A stretch of DNA of 64,000 bases, taken from contig CP154954.1 in the NCBI GenBank assembly GCA_039621445.1, positions 6,583,425-6,647,424 on the forward strand, given 5' to 3'. Shown in pieces: positions 1-11,200 of this stretch. The stretch comes from Euglena gracilis (Eukaryota; Euglenida; Euglenophyceae; Euglenales). The notes beneath the pieces were generated by a model that saw only the letters and a program-made list of their open reading frames with translations, did not search any database and was not told where the DNA came from. Each line of letters begins with the position of its first letter. Positions within the stretch are counted from its first letter, which is position 1. A program made the position numbers and the translations under genes.

Positions 1-367
1 TTACACAAAAACGAAAAGAGCAAAAAAAATGCATTTTTGGATGTTTTTTTTGGACATTTTTTGCAGTTTTTGAATTTGGTAGGATCGAAGTATGCGTGTT
101 CCATGACGAGAGTTTTCAATGAAATTTCCCTAGGCGTGGGGGGGATTTGCTAGTGGGAGCGTCAAACTTTGATCAGTACCCCCCCCTAATTGAACCCCCC
201 AATTGACCAAACGCCCCGGGAATTTTTTACCCCCCCCCCCACAATTGGGATTCCGTGCTGAAGCACCCCTTAATTGACGGTACCCCCCCTTAATTGACGG
301 CACCCCCCCCCCCCCCCAATTGACCCCTCCCCAATTGCCCAAAAGGGGGGTCCCGGGGGGTCCTAGG

Positions 368-1459
368 CGGTAGACTGGGGGGGGGGGGGTCCTGGGTGGT
401 CGGCCGACTAGTCGGCCGACCACCCAATTGGTCGGCCGACTAGGCCTGGTCGGCAGCCAGTCGACGAGACAGGGGGGGGGCGTCCTGGGTGGTCGGCGGA
501 CTAGTCGGCCGACCACCCACTCTAATGTAGTTACGGGCCAGTCTCGCCGACTTTTTATGAAGAAAATTGTGTGCAAACTAGTCGGTGGCTAGTCGGTGGG
601 CATAAAAATTGTCTGTGGCGGGTCCAAACCACCCGGAAATGGTCCGGATGGGGCCAAATAATTGCCTTACACCAACAGGAACACCCTCAGATGGAAATTT
701 TTGGTCGGTGGGGGGTCGGTGGGCCCTTGATGGGGTCCGGAGGGGTAAAAAACCAATGACGAAACAGGGATTACATGAAAATCCTTTAGAAATGCAAGCA
801 TTCTGCATCAGGACAGGCTGAAAACTCCCCCCTCCACCCCCACCCGAGCCCAGATAACAAAATCCCTATGTTGGCAACATACTCGGGGGCTAAGTCGTTT
901 TTGTGGCTCACTTTGGCATAGGCGGGGGGGGGGCGGAGCCCCCCCCCGCACCCCCCCCCCCTCAAATAACAAAATCCCTTCTATGTTGGGGGGGGCTCCG
1001 CCCCCCCCCACCCCCCCCCCAAATAACAAAATCCCTTCTATGTTGGCAATATACTTGGAGGGCTAAGTCCTTTTGTGCAAAATTTGACTAATATTGACTT
1101 ATATGCAACGGAGAGAGGTGTTCTTTTGCCAAAAGTGGCCCAAAATGGACATTTTGCCCCAATTTTTTTTGCATCTTCACCCCCGATTGGGGGGTTCTGG
1201 AGCCATTTGGGTGGGTTTTGACTGGTTTTGGGGTGATTTGGACAAAATTTTTTCTCAGGGGGGGGGCTTAAAAGTCGGCGAAACTGGCCCGTAACTACAT
1301 TGGAGTGGGTGGTCGGCCGACTAGTCGGCCGACCACCCAGGACCCCCCCCCCCCCCTGTCTCCCCGACTAGCTGCCGACCAGGCCTAGTCGGCCGACCAA
1401 TTGGGTGGTCGGCCGACTGGTCGGCCGACCACCCAGGACCCCCCCCCCCCAGTCTACCG
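368..1459. repeat. Long inverted repeat pair (arms about 190 bp), possible foldback element
   Basis: The segment 368-561 reappears as its reverse complement at about 1268-1459. The outer ends read CGGTAGACTGG and CCAGTCTACCG; the inner ends share GTTACGGGCCAGT followed by CGCCGACTTTT. Each arm carries several copies of the palindrome GGTCGGCCGACTAGTCGGCC. The arms differ at only a few positions outside the G/C runs. No target-site duplication is obvious and the 700-bp interior has no coding frame I recognise. It could be a foldback transposon or a local inverted duplication. Confidence 0.8.
850..1060. repeat. Three-copy short repeat inside the inverted-repeat pair
   Basis: The motif AATAACAAAATCCCTTCTATG occurs nearly unchanged near 964 and 1021, with a shorter version near 855. 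The copies are separated by long C runs and G runs that can pair with each other. Two copies are followed by TTGGCAA and a closely similar sequence, so the unit is about 60-100 bp. Confidence 0.7.
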
Positions 1460-1639
1460 TTTGCCACTGTCCCGGGGGGGAGGTGGTACCTCGTAAAAAG
1501 GGTGGTTTTTTTTTGGTTTGGAGATGAAACCAATTTCATCAACCAATCATCAACCCGTAGTTGGTGTTTTTTTTAAAAAAAGAACAAAAGAACATGTTTT
1601 TTTTTGGGAAAAAAAGGCCAAAACAAGCATACTACAAAA

Positions 1640-1815
1640 AAGGGGTGTCGGACGCCGGTTCTGTCCAAAGTCCGGACGCCGGTTCCGTCCTTCGGACGGA
1701 ACCGGCGTCCAGAACGCCGGGCTTTGGACAGAACCGGCCTCCGCCACCCCTTGTTTAAAGCGGCGTTTTAGAGACGCCGGGTTCAGGACAGAACCGGCGT
1801 CCCCAACCTTCGGTC
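1640..1815. repeat. Array of GACGCCGGTTCTGTCC palindromic units
   Basis: The 16-mer GACGCCGGTTCTGTCC and its complement GGACAGAACCGGCGTC alternate here, so neighbouring units can fold into stems. The same units recur at about 2455-2580 and, more diverged, at 2845-2895. Spacing is irregular and there are no equal-length spacers, so this is not a CRISPR array. It is an interspersed palindromic family of unknown role. Confidence 0.75.
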
Positions 1816-2454
1816 AAAGGACACTCCCAGGACCAATCTCCGACCAGTGATCTGCAATGTCACGCCATTTTGCATTTCACCAAATTCCGGCGATCGGGAG
1901 GGTATTTCTGGCTGTGTCAATTGTCCCAGTACAAACTCACCCCTCAATCGAAAACTCTTTTCATCAGACGACTGGCGATCACCACCAAATTCAGCCACGC
2001 CGCCTGGAGCTCTTATTTTCTGTCACCGGGAAACCCTAATTTCAAAACTTTGGTGCCCCCTAGAACCCCTCAGGTGGTCGATTCAAGAGAAAAAATGTTT
2101 CTGTAAGGTTTATTCAGCATCTCAAACCAAAAATCACTGAAAGCTACCACAAGTTTCGACTCAGATTCTGGCCGATCCGACGATCGCGAGCGTATCTCGG
2201 GCTGCTTGCAACGTTTGGGTACCAAGTTACCCCTCGATCGAAAGCTCTTTTCAACAGACGACCAGCGGTGCTCATCAGATCTTTCCACGCTGCACGGTAC
2301 TCTATTTCCAAATCTGGGCCAATTTCCACCAAATTTGGATGTCCACCCCACTGGTCCCCAGATGGCAAAATTCATTGTCCTAGATGGTTGAAACAGTCAT
2401 ACCAGCACCTTAGGGCCACTTTTGGGCACTTTTGGTGACATTTTAGGAATGAAA

Positions 2455-2580
2455 ACCGGACGCCGGGCTTTGGACAAAACCGGCGTTCCTAACGCCGGGT
2501 TTTAGGACAGAACCGGCGTCCGAAAACCCGTGGGGGGGGACGCCGGTTCTGTCCTGAACCCGGCGTCTCAAACGCCGGTT
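2455..2580. repeat. Second cluster of GACGCCGG palindromic units
   Basis: It contains the same inverted units as the cluster at 1640-1815 (GGACAAAACCGGCGTTC, GGACAGAACCGGCGTCC, GACGCCGGTTCTGTCC). A third, weaker pair lies at 2845-2895. The segments between clusters are unrelated, which points to separate insertions or a spread short palindrome rather than one tandem array. Confidence 0.7.
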
Positions 2581-3414
2581 TAAAAAAAAAGCCACACCCA
2601 CCCCCATCCCCTCCCCCTTCCCCATCCTCCCCCCCAACACATCTCGGAGCCTAGGCAGGGGGGGGGGTCCCGTGGGACCCCCCCCTGAGTTGCGACTCAA
2701 CCGGACCAGTCGAGTTCGAGTGGGGCGGGTCCGGGCATACAGTGCAAAAACTGCTGCCTCCACAAACCTCAGTGGGGTGTGTGGGGTGGGGGTTTAACTT
2801 GAAAAAAAATATCCCTGATCCTATGTGCATTTTCGGAATCGCCGTGTCCAGGACGCCGGTTTGGGCAGAAGCCCGAACCGGGGTCCTGGACACAGTTTTT
2901 TTGAAATCGTGGCTTGAGGGTTCCGGCTTCACGCCCGAACTGGCGGCCAAGGATTCACGGCCAATTTCCCCCCAAATACCCATGTTTGGGACACTTATGG
3001 GCGATTTTGGCCGGAATTGGTCGCCGAAATTGGTAGATTTCACACTTCTGAAGCCATGTTACCCATCAATCGAAAGCTCTTCTGAAGGGATTTCGACAAA
3101 TGGCCACATAATTCAGCCATAATGCATAGAGCTCTTATTTTCAGCGATTGTAAATTTCGATCTAAATTTGTCAAATCCCACGGTTCAGGTGCCATTTAGC
3201 ATATCAATTGAGCAATCTCCCCAAGACCTTTCGCTTGGCACCCACAGAACTCAGCCACATCGCACAGCGCTGGAGGTTAGGCAGTACAGGGGGGGGGGAG
3301 GCTGTAGACCCCCCGGTGAACGTTCACCGGGGGGGGGGGGCACTTTCGGTGGTGAAGTTCACCGGTGAAGTTCACCCATCCCCCCCCCACACCCCCATAC
3401 CCACCGCCGGCGAG

Positions 3415-3830
3415 GTTACAGCAGGGGGGAACGCAGATGTGTTTTTTGTTTCATACACGTTTTTTCGATTTTGGCAAAATTTTCTTTCTTTGTGCTTGTG
3501 TTTTTCTTTCCCAGCGATTGTTGGATTTGGAGTTGGATGATAAATTCCTCGAGACCAAAAAAATTGTCAAATTTTTGCCATTTTTGCCATTTTTTTTGTT
3601 AAATAAAGCTTATTTTCAGGCAAAATGTAATTTTCCCTAGCAAAGCGGAAAGTTCATCCTAGTCCTCTCCAGTGGAGCAGTGCTCATCCTGGGGGAGCTC
3701 CTGAAGGATTTTACATGGAATTTGCATTTTTTTTGTGTTTTTTTTGTGTTTTTTTTGTGTTTATTTGTGGTTTTTTGCGCCGCCTTTTTTGAGGGTCCGT
3801 GTTCCCCCCCCCCCCCCCCCCCGGCAAAAG
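3415..3830. repeat. Interspersed repeat family, copy 1 (T-rich, ends near GAGGGTCC)
   Basis: Parts of this segment recur at 31318-31530. Both have GGGGG followed by AACRCARATGYG, then a T-rich tract containing TTTTGGCAAAATTT, and later the block CCTGGGGGAGCWCCTGAAGGATTTTA followed by TTTGCRTTTTTTT. Shorter related pieces lie at 22130-22260, 23690-23815 and 28250-28310, the last two sharing CGCTTTTTT followed by AGGGT. It is a dispersed family with no coding content. Confidence 0.65.
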
Positions 3831-4081
3831 AGCTCAGCTCCACGCAAAACCTGGTCTGAAAAGCTTGGGGGGTGTTGGTCAAAGAAAATGACCGTGATGG
3901 TGAAAAATATTGGTTGTTATTTTTTGCCAAAATCGTCCAAAATTTTGCCATTTTTTTGCCATTTTTGGACCGCCCAAGTTTTCCCCAGGTGGCGGGAAAG
4001 TTTCCCCACCATTTTCTCGATTGGTGGGGGCTTCAATAAGGGGGGGTGTGCTTTAGCGTCCAAAATGGCTTTTTACGGGCA

Positions 4082-4291
4082 TTAACGTGACCCCCCCCCT
4101 ACATGGCACCCCCCAGGGAGCGTTTTGACCCCCCATGGCGACAATTAGGGGTGGGTGACAATTAGGGGTGGGGGTACTCAATTTACCCTACATGTCCATG
4201 GGTCCATGGGCACCCCCACCCCTAATTGTCGCCCCCCAATGGGGGGGGGCGACATTAGGGGTGGGTGACATATAGGGGGGGGGGGTCACGT
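4082..4291. mobile_element. Small foldback element, about 210 bp
   Basis: The ends are inverted copies: TAACGTGACCCCCCCC at the left and GGGGGGTCACGTTA at the right. Nearly the whole segment is palindromic, with several copies of GACAATTAGGGGTGGG and its complement and a central CATGGGTCCATGG. It has the form of a miniature inverted-repeat element. I do not see a convincing target duplication. Confidence 0.6.
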
Positions 4292-5319
4292 TATGCTGGC
4301 ATGAAAATGAAGGGTCCCAAATTTCCATTGCATAGGGGGGGGGAGAAAGGAGAAAGGAGACCTGAAAGAGACGAGATATATTTTTTTTTAAAGAAAAAGG
4401 TTAAGAACCAAAAAATGTTTGAAAATGGAACGAAAATGTCACAAAAACAAACCCAGAAGGAATCAACCGGTTTGGAGCTTTTTTGTTCCACAGGTGATTT
4501 TTGGCATAACATTTTTATGTTGCACGGATGTTGCTTTCCACTAACTGGAATGTAGATGGCAGCGGGGATTTCTTGCCCCAGCGAGCCAACTGGCGATGGA
4601 GAGGTGAAGGAGAATGAGGAGGGAGATGTTGAAGATGAACAGACCTTGTGAGCACACCTGTTCTCTCCTCGCAACCAAAAACATGACCATCCCCCAACTC
4701 CATCTTGAATTGTTTTGATCCCCCGGTTCAATGTTTTTTTCTTGAAGACCCCTGGGTACCAAATATTTTTATCACTCAACCAGGGCATTTTTGACCTAAT
4801 TTCAAACTATTTGCATGCATTCCTTGGAAACGCAGATGCAAAATGCGCAAAATTTGCGAAATGTGCAAAGTATCCACATGCCCAGGACACCTTATCACCA
4901 GATAAGTTTGAATTTCGCCCCTCAATTTGTATTTGTGAAAAAGGAGGGCACCATCAAAACCTTTGTTTTGTCTGTATGATTTTCTGTTGGAACAGTGGTG
5001 CAATTGCCAACGCATTTTGGAAACCGCAGCACTCAAACACGGAAAACCAAAGAATGTTCGCTGAGTTTTTTGTCTGGAGGAAGAGGCTCTGCGTTTTGCG
5101 TAAGGTGTCCCTCAGGCGAGGGTGAGGAGCAGGTTTTTTTGAATTTTGACCCCGGGGAGGCAAGGTTGACAGTTTTTTTCCTAACAAAAACTCGTTGATT
5201 CATTGAAAACATCTGTTCTTTTTTTTTTTAAAAGAAAATATCATTGAAAATGCAGGTAATTTGTTTGAAAGGACTTTTTTGACAGAAATGCTCGATATTC
5301 CTAATTTTTGGTGCCAAAC

Positions 5320-5790
5320 CCCTATTTTCATCCGCCCCCCCCCCCAGGGGGGGGTGGGTAAACCCCCCCAAATAATACCCCCCCGGGGTATTATTTTTTC
5401 GCCCGAAGTCCCGGCCTGAGGGGGGGGTATTATTTGGGGAGGGATAGCAATAGCACCCCAAATTTTTCGAAATTTTTCGAAGTCCCGAAGGAGCCAAAAA
5501 AACCCCCCTTTGGGGTCATTTTTTTGTACTTTCTTATGAAATTTACCATTTTTTTTGGAGGTCCGATGATCCAGAAAAATCGATTTTTTTTGTAATTTGT
5601 TGTCAGAGATTGTGATTTTTACCTGTATTTTCAGGTCAAAATCCGGGCCTTCGGCCGAAACCAGGGGGGGGGGATTAACCCGGTCGCTGAAGTCGGACCC
5701 CAAGGGGGGGTATTATGTGGGGGGGGGGTATTATTTGGGTATTATTTGGGGGGGGTGTTATTTGGGGGGAGGGTTTACCCCAAAGGGATT
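5320..5790. repeat. Inverted TATTATTTGGGG / CCCCAAATAATA repeats
   Basis: Copies of GGGGGTATTATTTGGGG occur around 5430 and 5705-5780, and the complement CCCCCAAATAATACCCCCC near 5362. CGCCCGAAGTCCCGGCC at 5401 and GGGCCTTCGGCCGAA at 5646 add further short palindromes. No gene is visible. This looks like another decayed inverted-repeat element. Confidence 0.55.
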
Positions 5791-8129
5791 TTTGGGTTCC
5801 CCGCCGGAGGCAGCCTTTTGGTCATTTTGGCCTTTTTTTTGACACAAAGCGAAGAAAATCTTTTTGAACCCAAAGTTCACCTCCAAAAGTGGTTCCCTGG
5901 ATGAGGTCGGTACGACCAGTCAACTAGTCGATTGCTCGTTCGATCTGAATCTGAATTCAAGTCGCACGCTGCTCTGAAGATGTCGCTGGCCCCTGGAACC
6001 TCGGCTTCAGGAAAGCATTTTCGAAGTGGATGGCTTTCCAAATCATAAGACACCCCCTAAAAACGTTGATTGCTCTTTTTTTTCCCCGGGATGGCAAAAA
6101 CTGTTCACGACTAGTCGTTTCTGGTGTCAACGAATCCTGTTCGGGAGTCTCATCCAGAACAACTGTCTGTTGTCTGGTCACTGGCCCAACTCCATGGCCC
6201 TGGACTGCCCCCAGGGGGAAAATCGATGTCAGAAAAATTGCGGGAAAATTGGGGAAAATTGTGGGAAAATTGGGGAAATCGCAGTTTTCGGAATTAGTTT
6301 TAATCGGGATTGTGTTAAAGAAAAGTTCAAATCCCCGGGTTTCGACTCCGGGAGATGTGAATTTCCCCCCCGAAAAGGGCCAAACCCCCCGTTGCCAGTC
6401 CCTCGCTTTCGAAGCCCCGGCTGTGTTCCCCAGACAGCGTTGCACAGTCCAGGTGAAATTTGGCTTGTTTTAGGCTCTGCAAAATGTCCGTAAAGGGTTA
6501 TCTGCTGAGTCGTCTACAGGGGGAATAAGGTTTTCTGGGGAGAGGCAGTAGGGGGGTTTTTTTTTGAAATGTTTGGCCGGGGAGGGTTTTTTGGAGGATT
6601 GAGAGGTGGTCTACCAGTTTGGAATTATTTTACTTTTGGATTTTGTTTGCCGAGAGTTTCTTAGGTTTTTGAAAAAAATGAGATTTTTTTGACCAGAGAT
6701 TGATCCCTAATTTGAAGTCGTGGAGGGAAGTCGGAGGGGGGGGGAGTCAATTAGTGTTTTTCGATCAAATAGGGAAACCAATGTGCCTTTTGGGGTGTTT
6801 GATGGCCCTGCCGGCACAACCTTTCGGTGGTCCAATTTAGACACCACCCTTTTATTTTTTTTTTTCCCGAAAAGAAGGAAAGAAGTGGTCAAAACAAAGG
6901 GGGCTCATCCAAAGAGCGGCAGACCGAAGGGGCCAGACTACTGATGTTTCGAAGAAATTCGATGTTTCCATTTGAAAAAGGCCATGAGAAGGTCGGGAAA
7001 GAGGAGGGAGAGAGACAGAGATCGAAAGAGATCAAAGATGGAGAGAAGGCTTCCACCCCCCCCACCAACCCTGTTGCTTTCCAGTCATTTGCGAAGATTA
7101 CTCCTTTTTCGCGGAGGGAAAATGGCTTTTTTCAACAGGCTCAAATGAAATGGTGTCCTGGGGGTTGGTGCTTGAGTTGTGGGTGCGAATACGCTCTGGA
7201 TGCTGGCCTGGACCTAGGACCTTCAAAAACTAACGCCCCTGCCCAGATTTGTTCTCGCTTTAAGTGCGGGAGAAACGATGGTTCTTTCCCAAGTTACAGA
7301 AGAAAAGGTGTTGTTTTGTGGACTGGGTCACTCATGGAATGGTGTTGTAAAGGGAAATGTTGAATGGTTTGAATGAAAATGCGAAGATGGGTGAAACAGA
7401 AGCAATTTGTGAAAGAGGAATGTGGAAAATGTCCACGAAATCTCCATAAAGTTCAAAATGCCCGAATGTTGCACATGGTGAGTAGGCGAGATGGGCAAAT
7501 GAATCTGAGAAAACTTTTGAATTGCCTGACCGTAATGAACACCAAATGCCGTTTGTTTCACCCCCCAGAGAATCTTTTTGATCAAGATTGAGGGGAGGTT
7601 AGATGTGGAGGGTTGAAGGGGTTAAGAGCCCCGGGTGAGGGTTGTAGATGAATCCTAACGATTTTGGTAGAAAGAGCCGGAAGATTCATCTAATCCACCA
7701 TCTCATTTCTCTAATAAAATGTGTTAAATGATTCCAAGAGAGAGAAATGCTGCAATGGGCCCAGAGACAGAAAAAGGACGAGAAAGGTCTCCAATTGCAT
7801 GGAATTTGGAGAACGTCTTCCATGGTTTGTGGTGGCATTTTGGACCTTGTGGGACACTGAGTCAAAAAGCCCCCCTGTCCATTTAGGGGGCAGGGCTGGG
7901 TGACCCCTGCGTTGAGTTTTTCAAGTTTTTTTCTTTTTTTTTTAGGTGGTTGTTTGGTTGTGGTCCATGGTTTTGTGCAAGGTGGAATGGCGTTGTTCAA
8001 AATGTGTGTCCTTCAATGCTCGTTTTTTACTGTGGCTGGTATTTTTGTTTTTGTTTGTAGGTTGCCCTGTGGTTTTGATTGTTGTTGGTTGGCATTTTGC
8101 CGCCCCTTGCCTGGGTTCCTGATTCGAAG

Positions 8130-8227
8130 AATGGTTTGAAATCGCTGATTTTAGCACGGTTACTGCTTGGGAGCGGCTGGCAGCCCAGCTCGAGCATCTA
8201 ATTCAGCCAGGACAGAACTCGCTGAAA
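8130..8227 (+). CDS. RAB3GAP1: RAB3GAP1 exon: N-terminal FEITDF-like segment
   Basis: The frame reads WFEIADFSTVTAWERLAAQL, matching the conserved start of the family (FEITDFTTASEWERF in human). A TGA lies in frame just upstream at 8120 and there is no in-frame ATG. The exon must therefore begin at a splice acceptor, probably TTCGAAG ending at 8129, with the start codon in an earlier exon. The proposed donor is AAA|GTTTCT. Confidence 0.75.
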
Positions 8228-11200
8228 GTTTCTTCCAGCTGTTCTACGTGCCAATGATGTCGTTTTCATGTGTGTGGCCAATGTATTTGCCTTTGTCTCT
8301 AAAACTATGTGCAATGGCAATGCATAGAAATAATAATTTTTTTTATCCTTTCACTCATCCAGAAGTTCAATCTTATTTGTTTATCCTATTTATTATTTTT
8401 TTTATCACATGGCGGAAAGGTTGAAAGGGGTTGCATGCAGTCAGTGAGTGCTTGTTCACTTTTAACCTCGTCTATTATGGTTTACCTTAGTGCAGGGAGG
8501 AACACAGCGAGGTGCTCGTTGTGATTTCAAGGAAGGACAGCAAAGCACCAGCCCATCCCTCATTTTGCAGGCCTGGTGCCGAGCGACATAAAATTACCAT
8601 GCCCCCCCCCCCCCTGAGCTGTTCCCCCCCCGCACTGTTCCCATTTGAAAATGTAGTGCGATGCTGGTCAATCCAAATCCACTTATGGGAGCACCATGTT
8701 TCAAATTCGATGTGTTGCAATGTTCAAAGAGAATTCGCAGGAGATTTGAAAGCAATATTTGTACCTGCTTGCAACGAGCACTTTTCATTTGGGGAAACTG
8801 CATTTCCAGAAACAGAGGGAAACATACAAACAACTGAAAATTTCAGAATTTGTGCCCCCGCCCTCAAATTTAAAAATGTTATTTGCACAATCTGTACATC
8901 TCCTCCTTGCCACAGTACCTGTGTGGACACAAATCATAGAATCTTTTTAAAATGGATGACAGAACATCGCAAAGAGCCCCAAAAAGTGATTGAAAAATAA
9001 TGCCGAAGGCAGGATCATTTGATCATTTTTTATTTCACTTCCCACCCTTTTTTAAAAATGAAATAAAATGAAATATTTTTTTTCAAATTTTAAATTTATT
9101 TTTTTTGTTGTTTCACAGAAGAACACAAAGCACACCCCCCCCCCCCCAAAGGAACCCCCTTCCCTGTACCCCAACGATAAGGGTTCAGGTTGCATCCTTT
9201 CCTCCTTTTCGAACAAGTTACATTTCAAACATTTTTTTTTGTCGTCACCCGGGTTCATATCCTGAGCTGACAGGCTGAGGTTTCTGCTCCAGAGGCTCCC
9301 AGTCCTGAGCTGTCATGGGGAGGGCAGCGCTACGAGCTGCATGCATTTGGGACTCATCAAGACCATCCCTGCTGTGTCCTGGCTCCAACTGTGCGCGTGC
9401 GTTTTACTGCAAGGAAGGGTGAAGAAAGGATTCAACTATTTCTAATATTTGAAAATGTTATTTTTTTTTGCACAATCAGTTTGCCGCACCAATGTTTGTT
9501 GTGTGCTCATCACTAAAAAAAGTTTATTACTTTTGATTCATGAGTTCTCACAAAGAATTTGGGGAAAATGATTAATTTTTGAATTTTCTTCTCAGCTCAA
9601 GTTCGTAGAATTTGCTCATGACCAACCCATATACCAACCCAGAATAAGAGCGCGGTGCGGCGTGGCTGAAATCTGTTGCTGTCTGTCGAAGCCCTCAAGA
9701 AAAGCTTTCAATCGAGGTGTGCAACAGGTTCCTGGGTCTGCAATCCCCAAAATTCCTTGTAAAAATCCCTGGTAATCGTGAATAGCCTATGCACATTTTT
9801 CAGGCAATGCTTGGACCCCCAAATAATACCCTGATAATCAAAAATAATTATTCACAATTAACAAGGTGTTATTTTTTTGGGGCGGTCCAGATAAATAGCA
9901 CCCGCCCTGTATATTTTGTGTTCATGTCCACGAATTACAGGCAGCTGCCGGGCCTCCATTCATGGTTACAAGGGCAATACTTTACCCCCCCCCCTTTACC
10001 CCCCCCACAAAATGCCCTGATGATCACGAACAGAATGTTCATATGGCCTGAAAGTGTGAACAATGAACAACAACAACAACTGCAAAAAATTCCCCGAAAA
10101 CCTTGGTGCAAAGCACGTCAGCCAAATACAGGGCAGGTGCTGGGAATTTTTGTTCATGGTAACAGATACCTTTACATTGGGTTATGCCCATGATTTATAC
10201 ACTTACAATTGAATTAATTACAACTGCACTTGTAATTGGTGGAAATGTCGCCAGCATGATGCCTCCCTTGTGGGGCACAGCACGAAGGCAACCCCACTGC
10301 GAGTCACACCCTGTGGCACATCACATATCTCGATTGCGCAGCTGCAACAGCAGCACCTCGAGGTCATTGACTGGTTTTCGGAGTGGCAGCTTATTTTTGG
10401 GCTCGGGAGCCCCTCACCATCAGGCACTGGCTGCGCTTTTGTCTCCAGTTCGAGCACAGGTTTCTTATGCTCGTCCACGGCAGACCTTTGGCGTAAATGA
10501 CAGTCTGTCCGACGTGACCTGTAGGTGGGGCGTGGGTCATTGAGGGAGCAGGTGACGCGGGAATCGCTCAGCAGTTGTGTGCCGCCGATATTTCTCTCTC
10601 CCCCGCCTTCTGCTGCTCCGCCCGGTCGCCCTCGCCAACGGGGACCGGGCGGCCATGTGGCTGGGGGCGCTGGTCTATGCCTGTGGCTGTGCCAAGGTGG
10701 ACTGGCCGTGCTTTGTGGAGCAGGTTTGCCGTCGCATCGCTGCATCGGCAGTGCTCTCCAAGTGTCTGGTCATAATGACCGGTTTCGGCCCAGCACGATA
10801 CGCTGCCGAAATCCCTCCCAAATCCACCCAAATGTCATTTCTGGGGTAACTTTTTTTGGACAAAAAATAAACGTGCCAATTTTTTGGTGCGAAGAGCCGA
10901 AAGGGAAAAAAAATGACCTTTTTGGGGGTCCCCTGTCCCCCTTTGACCGGGGGGATCCAGACCCCCCCCTTCCTGTCTAGGGGGGTCTGGTCCAACCAGG
11001 GGGGTGTGCACCCGGGGACAGCTTCCTGTATTGAACCCTGCCTTCAGCACAGGACCTTGGCTGAATGCCCCCCCCCAATTCAGCCTGTTATTGCCGTATC
11101 ATTTTACAATTGAACTCAAAAAACACCAGCAGGAGATTGATTATCATCAAATTTATGCAGATATAATATATTAATACGTAATACATAGTATGTTCTATGT

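Larger units (their letters stand above)
1..8129. other. Intergenic region upstream of the Rab3GAP gene, repeat-rich
   Basis: I find no exon here that I can support. Open frames are short and come from C/G runs or simple sequence. The first 6 kb hold inverted repeats, palindromes and poly-G/C tracts, annotated separately. From about 6 to 8.1 kb the DNA is plainer and moderately AT-rich, with no recognisable peptide. The first coding exon of the downstream Rab3GAP gene, carrying its start codon, should lie somewhere in this region, but no candidate stands out. Confidence 0.6.

Noticed and set aside
1640-2895. CRISPR-like array
   Set aside because: The repeats are in both orientations with irregular spacing and no spacer set, and the DNA is eukaryotic.
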